A stretch of 7,677 bases of DNA from the NCBI GenBank assembly GCA_031177735.1, contig JAPSKJ010000094.1:1-7677 (forward strand), in the 5' to 3' direction. The position numbers and the translations under genes are program-made. The notes beneath the pieces were generated by a model, which did not search any database, had not been told where the DNA came from, and worked only from the letters and a program-made list of their open reading frames with translations. Positions 1 through 6,357 of this stretch are shown here, in pieces. How positions within the stretch are numbered: the first letter of the stretch is position 1; every line of letters starts with the position of its first letter. This DNA is from Nocardioides sp. Its GTDB lineage: Bacteria > Actinomycetota > Actinomycetes > Propionibacteriales > Nocardioidaceae.

Positions 1-1169
1 GGGATGAGGGCGACCAGGGCGCACAGCGCGCCGAGCACCAGGATCGCGTCGCGCCCGCCCAGGCCGTCGAGGAGCACGCCGGCGAGCAGCGGCGCCAGCG
101 GCATCGTCGTCATCGACGCGAACTGGGCGGTCGACTGCACCCGGCCGAGCAGGTCGGGCGGTGTGATCGCCATCCGGTAGGACCCGATCCCTGCGTTGCC
201 GGCGGGGTTGAGGAACAGGCCCACCGAGAGGGCGGCCGCCACGATCGCCGGGTGGTCCCACAGCGCCATCGGCACCACGAGCGGGACGAAGCTCCACGCG
301 ACCAGCACCGTCAGCGACCCGGTCGCGATCCGGTCGATGAGCCAGGGCGCGGCCAGCGCCCCGAGGATCCCGCAGACGCCGGCGACCGTCTCGACCAGGC
401 CGATGTGCAGCGGGTCGACCCCACCTTCGATCATCCGCAGCACCGCGACGAAGAACAGCGCGTTGACGACGAGGTTGGTGAGCGGCCCCCAGAGCAGGAG
501 CACGCGGAAGAACGGCCGCTGCCAGGCGAAGCGCAGGCCCGTGGCCAGGTCGGAGCGCATGGAGAGGCGCTCCTGGCTCGGCACGGCGGACAGGTCGGTG
601 CGGAGGCGTCCCAGGAGCACCCAGGCCACGGCGTACGACACGGCGTCGGCCGCGAACGGCAGCCAGCGGGTCACGGCGTAGAGCGCACCGCCCAGCGGTG
701 CACCCAGCAGCGAGGCGACGTGCTGGCGGGCCTGGTTCTGGCTGAGTGCGGTGGGCAGGTCCTCGGTCGGCACGACGGTGCGGATCGCCGAGTTCTCGGC
801 GGGGGAGAACAGCCCGGCACCGGCGCCGGTGAGCAGCGCGACGGCGAGCAGGTGCGGCAGCGTGAGCGCGTCGCGCAGCAGCGTGAGGACCAGTGAGGCG
901 TAGAGCAGGACGCCGAGGCCGCTGGACCACCGCATGACCGCCCGCCGGTGCAGGCGGTCGGCGAGCACGCCGGCGGGCAGCAGGGTGCCGACCATGCCGA
1001 GCAGGTAGGCCGCCTCCGCAGCGGCGGCCCAGAGTGCCGAGCCGGTCATCGCGTAGGCCAGCAGGGGGAAGACGAAGGTGCTCACCCGGCTCCCGAGCTC
1101 GGAGATGGTCTGGCCGATCCAGAGCACGGTGAAGTCGTGGTTGTGGGCGAGGGAGCGGAAGCCGGGCAT
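1..1169 (-). CDS. MFS transporter, probable drug/metabolite exporter (3' end outside window)
   Basis: The minus strand is open from ATG at 1169 to the left edge, giving 389 residues without a stop. It encodes a polytopic inner-membrane protein of the major facilitator superfamily, which moves small solutes using the proton gradient. Visible features are a hydrophobic first helix around residues 13-42, the loop 2-3 motif A (GVLADRLHRR, 67-76), repeated hydrophobic spans up to residue 389, and a late GRVQSTAQF segment (342-350). The overall pattern resembles the MFS_3/EntS-like exporter group. Family members are usually a little over 400 residues, so only a short C-terminus should be missing. 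ATG 1169 is chosen because the protein begins in typical MFS fashion and a -10-like box lies 6 bp upstream; no Shine-Dalgarno is seen. It is divergent from an ArsR-type regulator with a shared operator, so it is probably repressed until a substrate appears. The substrate cannot be read from sequence. Confidence 0.93.
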   Translation of the reverse strand, partial: MPGFRSLAHNHDFTVLWIGQTISELGSRVSTFVFPLLAYAMTGSALWAAAAEAAYLLGMVGTLLPAGVLADRLHRRAVMRWSSGLGVLLYASLVLTLLRDALTLPHLLAVALLTGAGAGLFSPAENSAIRTVVPTEDLPTALSQNQARQHVASLLGAPLGGALYAVTRWLPFAADAVSYAVAWVLLGRLRTDLSAVPSQERLSMRSDLATGLRFAWQRPFFRVLLLWGPLTNLVVNALFFVAVLRMIEGGVDPLHIGLVETVAGVCGILGALAAPWLIDRIATGSLTVLVAWSFVPLVVPMALWDHPAIVAAALSVGLFLNPAGNAGIGSYRMAITPPDLLGRVQSTAQFASMTTMPLAPLLAGVLLDGLGGRDAILVLGALCALVALI

Positions 1170-1175
1170 ATCCGC

Positions 1176-1205
1176 ACCATAAGTTGCGCAAGTAATGTTG
1201 CGCAA
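1176..1205 (-). promoter_or_regulatory. Putative promoter of the MFS gene, leaderless type
   Basis: On the minus strand, TATGGT (1181-1176) lies exactly 6 bp before the ATG at 1169. A -35-like TTGCGC (1205-1200) sits 18 bp upstream of it. The -35-like hexamer is part of the distal TTGCGCAA palindrome, and the proximal palindrome fills the spacer. A protein bound there should therefore block RNA polymerase. Predicted from sequence only. Confidence 0.5.
1184..1205. promoter_or_regulatory. Twin-palindrome operator between divergent MFS and ArsR-type genes
   Basis: Two identical, perfectly palindromic octamers TTGCGCAA occupy 1184-1191 and 1198-1205. They are separated by 6 bp (GTAATG), so their centres are 14 bp apart. 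The element covers the likely -35 and spacer of the MFS promoter and lies just upstream of the -10-like box of the regulator gene. Symmetric sites in a divergent regulator-transporter gap are the usual arrangement for autoregulated ArsR/SmtB-type winged-helix repressors. Binding by the adjacent regulator is inference. Confidence 0.65.
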
Positions 1206-1225
1206 TAGTCGGTGCGGGATCCGGC

Positions 1226-1231
1226 TAGGAT
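1226..1231 (+). promoter_or_regulatory. -10-like box (TAGGAT) for the ArsR-type gene
   Basis: TAGGAT ends 6 bp before the ATG at 1238, which would place transcription initiation at or next to the start codon. No convincing -35 is visible. The AGGA inside the box, 7 bp from the ATG, could alternatively act as a Shine-Dalgarno on a longer transcript, so the two readings are not separable here. Confidence 0.45.
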
Positions 1232-1237
1232 CCGGCC

Positions 1238-1816
1238 ATGGCGTTCTACGAGGACCCGCGGATCCTTCGCGCGGTCGCGCACCCGACCCGCAACCGGATC
1301 CTCGGCGAGCTCTACGCCGGCGGCCCGCTCCGTGCCGCCGACCTCGCGCGCCTCCTCGACGTCCCCGCCAACCAGGCGAGCTTCCACCTGCGGCAGCTGG
1401 CGAAGTACGGCCTGGTCGAGGAGGCCCCCGACGCGGCGCGGGACAAACGCGACCGGGTCTGGCGGCTCGCCGACCCCGAGGGGGTCAGCTTCCGCACCAA
1501 GGACATGGAGTCACAGCCGGGCGGCAAGGCCGCGATGACCGTCTTCCGTCGCAATGCCATCGCCTGGGGACACCGGCTGGTCAGCAGCGCGCACGACGGC
1601 GACATCGTCGAGGGCACCGACAAGATCATCTCCGACTGGGCGCTGCGGCTGACCAAGGACGAGGCCAAGCAGATCGCCGACGAGGTCGACGCACTGATGC
1701 GGCGGTGGCGCGACCGGGAGGTCGGCGACGAGGAGCGGACGACGTACTCCCTCTACATGCTGGTGCAGCCCTATCCCGCCACGGGTGCCGCCGAGGACGT
1801 CGACGGACCCTCCTAG
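1238..1816 (+). CDS. ArsR-type winged helix-turn-helix transcriptional regulator
   Basis: A 192-residue cytosolic DNA-binding protein. Residues 7-80 form a typical winged helix: an HPTRNRIL helix at 15-22, then the helix-turn-helix ADLARLLDVPANQASFHLRQL (34-54) with the recognition helix at about 44-57, and a charged beta-hairpin wing (RDKRDRVWRL, 68-77). The C-terminal half (about 90-185) is longer than in classic metal-sensing ArsR proteins and may be an effector or dimerisation domain. The protein contains no cysteine, so the canonical ArsR/CadC metal site is absent and an organic ligand is more likely. It is divergent from the MFS exporter, with paired palindromes between them, which suggests local repression of the exporter and of itself. 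ATG 1238 is chosen because the fold starts immediately after it and a -10-like box precedes it by 6 bp. Confident on fold, not on ligand. Confidence 0.92.
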   Translation: MAFYEDPRILRAVAHPTRNRILGELYAGGPLRAADLARLLDVPANQASFHLRQLAKYGLVEEAPDAARDKRDRVWRLADPEGVSFRTKDMESQPGGKAAMTVFRRNAIAWGHRLVSSAHDGDIVEGTDKIISDWALRLTKDEAKQIADEVDALMRRWRDREVGDEERTTYSLYMLVQPYPATGAAEDVDGPS

Positions 1817-1819
1817 GCT
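1814..1819 (+). promoter_or_regulatory. -10-like box (TAGGCT) overlapping the regulator stop codon
   Basis: TAGGCT begins with the TAG stop codon of the ArsR-type gene and ends 6 bp before the GTG at 1826. The downstream gene could therefore have its own leaderless transcript despite being only 9 bp from its neighbour. No clear -35 or Shine-Dalgarno is seen. Confidence 0.4.
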
Positions 1820-1825
1820 GGTCCC

Positions 1826-2185
1826 GTGCCCGTCCGCCTGCGCCCCTCCGGACCCGAGGAGGTCTCCGCCGCCCTGCGCCGGTTGGCCGCGGGGGAGGAG
1901 GAGCGGGGGGACCTGCGCCTGCTGACCAAGCACTTCCTGGCGTTGCTCGAGGAGAAGGCGCCCGGGCGGTCGGTGGAGGTGCGGGTGCCGCCGTACGCCG
2001 CGGTGCAGGTCGTCCCGGGCGTGCGGCACACTCGCGGCACCCCACCCGCGGTCGTCGAGTGCGACGCACGCACCTGGCTGGCGCTCGCCATCGGCGAGCT
2101 GACCTGGACCGAGGCGGTGGAGTCGGGGCGGATCAGTGCCAGCGGCGAGCGGGCCGACCTGACCGCCTACCTCCCGCTGGGCTGA
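1826..2185 (+). CDS. Small sterol carrier family (SCP-like) protein
   Basis: A 119-residue protein without signal peptide or membrane segment, recognised as the short actinobacterial sterol-carrier-type family (SCP_3-like). The N-terminal part (about 6-50) is helical and charged. The rest (about 52-119) has alternating strands, including VEVRVPPYAAVQV (52-64), a central helix ending in WLALAIGELTW (90-100), then SGRISASGERADLTAYLPL (105-118). This matches the SCP2 layout, in which an amphipathic sheet and helices enclose a hydrophobic pocket. The ligand and physiological role in bacteria are not established. From memory, a related gene lies next to purF in other actinobacteria, so this is probably conserved synteny. 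GTG 1826 is the start used; the preceding TAGGCT box, 6 bp away, supports it. Its end contains a 12-bp tandem duplication that gives two in-frame TGA stops. Confidence 0.85.
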   Translation: MPVRLRPSGPEEVSAALRRLAAGEEERGDLRLLTKHFLALLEEKAPGRSVEVRVPPYAAVQVVPGVRHTRGTPPAVVECDARTWLALAIGELTWTEAVESGRISASGERADLTAYLPLG

Positions 2186-2202
2186 GCGCCGGGCTGAGCG
2201 CT
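2179..2202 (+). repeat. 12-bp tandem duplication spanning the SCP stop codon
   Basis: GGGCTGAGCGC occurs at 2179-2189 and again at 2191-2201, a period of 12 bp with 11 of 12 positions identical. The unit contains the TGA stop of the SCP-like gene, and because 12 is a multiple of three the second TGA (2195-2197) is in frame. AGCGC/GCGCT within it can form only a weak 5-bp stem. Confidence 0.85.
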
Positions 2203-2228
2203 GGGTGGTTATCGGGCGGTTATAGGTT
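2203..2228 (+). promoter_or_regulatory. Promoter region of the M20 dipeptidase with 11-bp repeat
   Basis: GGGTGGTTAT (2203-2212) and GGGCGGTTAT (2214-2223) repeat with an 11-bp period, close to one helical turn, differing at one base. The second copy runs into TAGGTT (2223-2228), a -10-like box that ends 6 bp before the ATG at 2235. No canonical -35 is present, so an activator or a simple duplication are both possible. Confidence 0.4.
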
Positions 2229-2234
2229 GGCGCC

Positions 2235-3590
2235 ATGGATTCGACCGACCTGCGCGCCCGCGTCACCGACGTCCTGCCCGGCCTCCGCACCGACCTGGAG
2301 GACCTGGTCCGCATCCAGTCGGTCAGCGCCGACCCCGAGCGCCTGTCGGAGGTCGAGAAGAGCGCCCAGCGGACGGCCGAGCTGTTCGCCGCCGAGGGGC
2401 TCGAGGTCGAGATCGTGCGGGCGTTCGAGGGTGCGCCGCCCGCGGTCATCGGCGAGCGCAAGGGCCCGGAGGGGGCGCCCACGGTGCTGCTCTACGCCCA
2501 CCACGACGTGCAGCCGGAGAACGACCACGCCGACTGGACCAGCCCGCCCTGGGAGCCGACCGAGCGCGAGGGCCGGCTCTACGGTCGCGGCGCGGCCGAC
2601 GACAAGGCCGGCATCATCGCCCACATCGGAGCGCTGCGGGCGTTCGCCCGCCCCGATGGGCACAGCGACCTCCCGGTGACGGTCAAGATCTTCATCGAGG
2701 GTGAGGAGGAGGTCGGCTCCGACACCCTGCCCGCGCTGCTGCAGGCCTACCGCGACCGGCTCGAGGCCGACGTCATCGTGATCGCCGACTCCGGCAACTG
2801 GGACATCGGCGTGCCGGCGCTGACCACCAGCCTGCGCGGTCTGGTCCGGATGGACGTCGAGGTCCGCACGCTCTCGCACGCCGTGCACTCCGGCATGTGG
2901 GGCGGCCTCGTGCCCGACTCGCTGATGACGCTCGCCCGGCTGATCAGCAGCCTCCACGACGACCAGGGCAACGTGGCCATCGAGGGCCTGCACGCCGGCC
3001 CCGCTGCCGACGTCGACTATCCCGAGGAGCGGCTGCGTGCCGAGTCGGGTGCCGCTCCGGGCATCGAGTGGATCGGCTCGGGCAGCACCGTGGAGCGGCT
3101 GTGGACCAAGCCGGCCCTGTCCATCACCGGTCTGGACGCCCCGAAGGTCGCCGGTGCGTCGAACACGCTGGTGCCGATGGCGCGCGCCCGCATCTCGCTG
3201 CGCATCGCTCCCGGCGACACCACCGACAACGCGGTGGCCTGCCTGCAGGCGCACCTGGAGAAGCACGTGCCGTGGGGGGCCACGCTGACCACCACGGTCG
3301 TCGACACCGGTGAGGCGACGGCGATCGAGGCCAGCGGTCCGGCGTACGACGCCGCGCGGGCCGCCTTCACCGAGGCCTGGGACGGCACCGCGCCGATCGA
3401 CATGGGCGTGGGCGGATCGATCCCGTTCATCGCGGAGTTCCTGGAGTCCTTCCCCCGCGCGAGCGTGCTGGTCACGGGCGTCGAGGACCCCGACACCCGC
3501 GCCCACGGCGCCAACGAGGGCCTGCACCTGGAGGAGTTCGCCAAGGTCGTGCTCGCCGAGGCGCTGCTGCTGCGCAACCTGGCCGGCTGA
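2235..3590 (+). CDS. M20 family metallopeptidase (cytosolic dipeptidase)
   Basis: A 451-residue dinuclear zinc hydrolase of the M20 family, closest in pattern to CNDP/carnosinase-like dipeptidases. The expected elements appear in order: AHHDVQP (88-94, H89 as metal ligand and D91), GRGAADDKAG (117-126, bridging Asp), EGEEEVGS (155-162, E158 as general base and E159 as ligand), ADSGNW (184-189, D185 as ligand), and a final metal His in AHGANEGLHL (423-432, H424). The lid/dimerisation domain spans about 200-330 and contains HSGMWGG (218-224), whose His contacts the substrate carboxylate across the dimer in related enzymes. Residue assignments are by analogy with mouse CN2. No signal peptide, so it probably acts on dipeptides or N-acyl amino acids in the cytoplasm; the exact substrate is unknown. 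ATG 2235 is supported by a -10-like box 6 bp upstream. Length and motifs are complete. Confidence 0.93.
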   Translation: MDSTDLRARVTDVLPGLRTDLEDLVRIQSVSADPERLSEVEKSAQRTAELFAAEGLEVEIVRAFEGAPPAVIGERKGPEGAPTVLLYAHHDVQPENDHADWTSPPWEPTEREGRLYGRGAADDKAGIIAHIGALRAFARPDGHSDLPVTVKIFIEGEEEVGSDTLPALLQAYRDRLEADVIVIADSGNWDIGVPALTTSLRGLVRMDVEVRTLSHAVHSGMWGGLVPDSLMTLARLISSLHDDQGNVAIEGLHAGPAADVDYPEERLRAESGAAPGIEWIGSGSTVERLWTKPALSITGLDAPKVAGASNTLVPMARARISLRIAPGDTTDNAVACLQAHLEKHVPWGATLTTTVVDTGEATAIEASGPAYDAARAAFTEAWDGTAPIDMGVGGSIPFIAEFLESFPRASVLVTGVEDPDTRAHGANEGLHLEEFAKVVLAEALLLRNLAG

Positions 3591-3600
3591 GCGCGCCGGC
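3582..3600 (+). terminator. GC-rich hairpin overlapping the M20 stop codon, possible terminator
   Basis: GCCGGC (3582-3587) can pair with GCCGGC (3595-3600) around a 7-nt loop that contains the TGA stop. A second weaker stem follows at 3613-3633 (GCG-GGTT against AACC-c-CGC, loop 6 nt). Neither is followed by a T-run. Either may end the M20 transcript before the purF promoter; GC-rich chance pairing is also plausible. Confidence 0.3.
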
Positions 3601-3643
3601 GTCTCACTCCCGCGCGGTTTCGGCCAACCCGCGGTCGCGACCG

Positions 3644-3649
3644 TAGACT
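3644..3649 (+). promoter_or_regulatory. -10-like box (TAGACT) for purF
   Basis: TAGACT ends 6 bp before the GTG at 3656. No Shine-Dalgarno-like sequence lies between 3636 and 3655, which makes a leaderless purF mRNA the simplest reading. It is one of the two clearest cases here because the box contains no AGG that could double as a ribosome binding site. No good -35 is recognisable. Confidence 0.55.
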
Positions 3650-3655
3650 GATGGT

Positions 3656-5197
3656 GTGCCCCTCCCCAGTTCCCGACGCGGCGGGGACGGCCGGCTGACG
3701 GCCGCCCTCGACCCCCAGGACCAGGGTCCTCAGGACCAGTGCGGCGTCTTCGGGGTCTGGGCCCCCGGCGAGGAGGTCGCCAAGCTCACCTACTTCGGCC
3801 TCTACGCACTGCAGCACCGCGGCCAGGAGTCGGCCGGCATCGCGGTCAGCAACGGCCGCCAGATCCTGGTGTACAAGGACATGGGCCTGGTCTCGCAGGT
3901 CTTCGACGAGACGACCCTCGACAGCCTCAAGGGCCACGTCGCGATCGGCCACGCGCGCTACTCCACCACGGGTGAGAGCACCTGGCAGAACGCCCAGCCG
4001 ACCTTCCGGCCGACCCCGGACGGGTCGATCGCACTCGGCCACAACGGCAACCTGATCAACACCCACGAGCTGCGCGACATGGTCACGGCGCTGCCCGACC
4101 CCAGCGACGAGCTCGAGCTGCACACCCGCGAGGCGCCCGCGTCGACCAACGACACCGGCCTGCTCACCGAGCTCCTCGCCTACCACCCCGACTCCACCCT
4201 CGAGGACCGCGCGCTCGAGCTGCTGCCGCAGGTCCGCGGCGCCTTCTGCCTGGTGTGGATGAACGAGGACACCCTCTACGCCGCCCGCGACCCCCAGGGC
4301 ATCCGACCGCTCGTGCTCGGGCGGCTCGACCGCGGCTGGGTCGTGGCGAGCGAGGACGCCGCCCTGGCCACCGTCGGTGCCAGCGTCGTCCGCGAGATCG
4401 AGCCCGGCGAGATGCTCGTCATCAACGAGAACGGCCTGCGCTCGCACCGCTTCGCCGAGCCCGACCGCAAGGGCTGCGTCTTCGAGTACGTCTACCTCGC
4501 CCGCCCCGACGCCACCATCGCCGGCCGCGGCGTGCACGAGGCTCGCGTCGAGATGGGCCGCCAGCTCGCCCGGGAGTTCCCGGTCGAGGCCGACCTGGTC
4601 ATGCCGGTGCCCGAGTCCGGCACTCCGGCCGCGACGGGCTACGCCGAGGAGGCCGGCATCCCGTTCGGCCAGGGGTTCGTGAAGAACTCCTACGTAGGCC
4701 GCACCTTCATCCAGCCTTCGCAGACGCTGCGCCAGCTCGGCATCCGGCTCAAGCTCAACGCGCTGGAGCACATGATCCGCGGCAAGCGGATCGTCGTCGT
4801 CGACGACTCGATCGTGCGCGGCAACACCCAGCGCGCCCAGGTGCGCATGCTCCGCGAGGCCGGCGCCCTCGAGGTGCACGTGCGGATCTCCTCGCCGCCG
4901 GTGAAGTGGCCGTGCTTCTACGGCATCGACTTCGCCACCCGCGCCGAGCTGATCGCCAACGGCCTCGACGCCGACGAGATCGCCGCCTCCATCGGCGCGG
5001 ACAGCCTCGGCTACATCTCGCTCGAGGGCATGATCGCCGCCACCGGCCAGCCGAAGAAGCAGCTGTGCACCGCCTGCTTCACCGGGGAGTACCCCGTCGA
5101 GCTGCCCGACGAGAGCCTGCTGGGCAAGCACCTGCTCGAGGTCAGCCTGCAGTCGCCGACGATGGGCAAGGCGCTGCCCGTCCTGAACAACCCGTAA
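3656..5197 (+). CDS. purF: Amidophosphoribosyltransferase (glutamine PRPP amidotransferase)
   Basis: Catalyses the first committed step of de novo purine synthesis: PRPP plus glutamine gives 5-phosphoribosylamine, glutamate and pyrophosphate, in the cytosol. The 513-residue protein has an N-terminal Ntn glutaminase (about 29-270) and a C-terminal phosphoribosyltransferase domain (about 280-490). C29 in DQCGVFGV is the expected nucleophile, exposed after removal of a 28-residue propeptide. RYSTTG (101-106) and GHNGNL (128-133) belong to the glutaminase site. The PRPP loop is VVVDDSIVRGNT (380-391), preceded by SYVGRTFIQPSQ (345-356). C274, C420, C471 and C474 match the four ligands of the [4Fe-4S] cluster known in Bacillus subtilis PurF, so this is the Fe-S, propeptide-bearing class rather than the E. 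coli class. GTG 3656 is chosen because it gives an actinobacterial-type N-terminus and follows a -10-like box. It is followed by purM after 8 bp. Confidence 0.98.
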   Translation: MPLPSSRRGGDGRLTAALDPQDQGPQDQCGVFGVWAPGEEVAKLTYFGLYALQHRGQESAGIAVSNGRQILVYKDMGLVSQVFDETTLDSLKGHVAIGHARYSTTGESTWQNAQPTFRPTPDGSIALGHNGNLINTHELRDMVTALPDPSDELELHTREAPASTNDTGLLTELLAYHPDSTLEDRALELLPQVRGAFCLVWMNEDTLYAARDPQGIRPLVLGRLDRGWVVASEDAALATVGASVVREIEPGEMLVINENGLRSHRFAEPDRKGCVFEYVYLARPDATIAGRGVHEARVEMGRQLAREFPVEADLVMPVPESGTPAATGYAEEAGIPFGQGFVKNSYVGRTFIQPSQTLRQLGIRLKLNALEHMIRGKRIVVVDDSIVRGNTQRAQVRMLREAGALEVHVRISSPPVKWPCFYGIDFATRAELIANGLDADEIAASIGADSLGYISLEGMIAATGQPKKQLCTACFTGEYPVELPDESLLGKHLLEVSLQSPTMGKALPVLNNP

Positions 5198-5200
5198 GGA
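5195..5200 (+). promoter_or_regulatory. purM ribosome binding site overlapping the purF stop
   Basis: TAAGGA contains both the TAA stop of purF and an AAGGA Shine-Dalgarno located 5 nt before the GTG of purM. Terminating ribosomes would be positioned to reinitiate, which supports translational coupling and fixes the purM start at 5206. Confidence 0.8.
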
Positions 5201-5205
5201 CCGAC

Positions 5206-6321
5206 GTGACCCAGCAGAACGCGACCGAGCACACCACGACGGCGCCGAGCGCCTACGCTGCCGCCGGCGTCGACATCGAGGCCGCCGACAGGGCGATCGA
5301 GCTGATGAAGGACTGGGTCGAGAAGGCCCGCCGGCCCGAGATGCTCGGTGGGTTGGGCGGCTTCGCCGGGCTCTTCGACGCGAGCGCGCTGACGGCGTAC
5401 CGCCGCCCGCTGCTGGCCACCTCCACCGACGGGGTCGGCACCAAGGTCGCCATCGCGCAGGCCATGGACGTCCACGACACCATCGGCTTCGACCTGGTCG
5501 GCATGGTCGTCGACGACCTGGTGGTGTGCGGCGCCGAGCCGCTGTTCATGACCGACTACATCGCCACCGGCAAGGTCGTGCCCGAGCGGATCGCGGCGAT
5601 CGTCAAGGGCATCGCCGAGGCGTGCGTCGAGGCCGGCTGCGCGCTCGTCGGCGGTGAGACCGCGGAGCACCCCGGCCTGCTGGCTCCCGACGAGTACGAC
5701 GTCGCCGGTGCCACCACCGGTGTCGTCGAGGCCGACGCGCTGCTGGGGGCCGACCGGGTCCGGGCCGGCGACGCGGTCATCGCGATGGCCTCCAGCGGTC
5801 TGCACTCCAACGGCTACTCGCTGGTGCGCCACGTGCTGCTCAACGCGGACGGCCCCGGGCGGATGGACCTGCACGCCCACGTCGACGAGCTCGGCACCAC
5901 CCTGGGTGAGGAGCTGCTGACGCCGACGCGGATCTACGCCAAGGCCTGCCTCCAGGTCGCCCGCGAGACCGGCGTCGAGGGCACCCACGCGATGTCGCAC
6001 ATCACCGGGGGCGGCCTCGCCGCCAACCTCGAGCGCGTCCTGCCCGCCGAGCTGACCGCCACGGTCGACCGGGCCACCTGGACGCCGCAGCCGATCTTCG
6101 GCCTGGTCCAGCGGGTCGGCGCGGTGCCTCAGCCCGACCTCGAGGCCACCCTCAACATGGGCGTCGGCATGGTCGCGCTGACCGACCCGGCCGCGGCCGA
6201 GAGGGTCATCGAGATCCTCGACGGCCACGGCATCGCCGCGTGGGTCGCCGGCGAGGTCACGCAGGCCGGTGAGGGCGACGGCGGTCGCGTCCGCCTGGTC
6301 GGTCAGCACCCCGGCTGGTGA
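5206..6321 (+). CDS. purM: Phosphoribosylformylglycinamidine cyclo-ligase (AIR synthetase)
   Basis: Catalyses ATP-dependent closure of FGAM to 5-aminoimidazole ribonucleotide, the fifth step of purine synthesis, in the cytosol. The 371-residue product is slightly longer than E. coli PurM (345), mainly through an N-terminal extension of about 15 residues rich in Thr and Ala. PurM landmarks are all present: YAAAGVDIEAAD (17-28), GGLGGFAGLF (48-57), TDGVGTK (74-80), GAEPLFMTDYIATGK (109-123), GGETAEHPG (149-157), SSGLHSNGYSLVR, the TPTRIY segment, HITGGGLAANLERVLP and NMGVGM. This covers both the N-terminal AIRS domain and its C-terminal partner. The GTG at 5206 is selected by the AAGGA 5 nt upstream; the reading frame stays open further upstream inside purF, but that extension is a frame shadow. 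It lies 8 bp downstream of purF on the same strand, so both are almost certainly one transcription unit, separated from the next gene by hairpins. Confidence 0.98.
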   Translation: MTQQNATEHTTTAPSAYAAAGVDIEAADRAIELMKDWVEKARRPEMLGGLGGFAGLFDASALTAYRRPLLATSTDGVGTKVAIAQAMDVHDTIGFDLVGMVVDDLVVCGAEPLFMTDYIATGKVVPERIAAIVKGIAEACVEAGCALVGGETAEHPGLLAPDEYDVAGATTGVVEADALLGADRVRAGDAVIAMASSGLHSNGYSLVRHVLLNADGPGRMDLHAHVDELGTTLGEELLTPTRIYAKACLQVARETGVEGTHAMSHITGGGLAANLERVLPAELTATVDRATWTPQPIFGLVQRVGAVPQPDLEATLNMGVGMVALTDPAAAERVIEILDGHGIAAWVAGEVTQAGEGDGGRVRLVGQHPGW

Positions 6322-6325
6322 GCCG

Positions 6326-6348
6326 GGACCGGCCCGTCAGGGCGGTCC
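6326..6348 (+). terminator. Strong hairpin just after purM, probable terminator
   Basis: Starting 4 nt after the purM stop, GGACC-g-GCCC (6326-6335) pairs with GGGC-GGTCC (6340-6348): nine base pairs, one bulged G and a GTCA loop. No T-run follows, as is common for actinobacterial terminators. Read as the end of the purF-purM transcript together with the next hairpin. Confidence 0.55.
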
Positions 6349-6357
6349 AGGGGTGAC

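Noticed and set aside
252..1208. Plus-strand open frames over the MFS gene
   Set aside because: The minus strand encodes a continuous transporter with motif A and membrane spans; the plus-strand readings are His/Gln/Gly/Arg-rich shadows.
1195..2679. 494-codon open frame on the plus strand across the regulator, SCP and M20 genes
   Set aside because: Out-of-frame reading of three well-supported genes; its product is Arg/Pro/Gly-rich filler with no domain.
3017..5131. Long open frame of 704 codons on the minus strand opposite the M20 gene and purF
   Set aside because: It lies antisense to two clearly identified enzymes. Stop codons are rare in the antisense frame of GC-rich genes, and the translation is low-complexity Gly, Ala, Asp, Val and Arg without family features.
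4255..5205. Upstream in-frame extension of purM inside purF
   Set aside because: The frame is open but is an Arg-rich shadow of purF. PurM similarity begins after GTG 5206, which has a proper Shine-Dalgarno.
5011..6309. 432-codon open frame opposite purM
   Set aside because: Antisense shadow of purM with compositionally biased translation and no recognisable motif.
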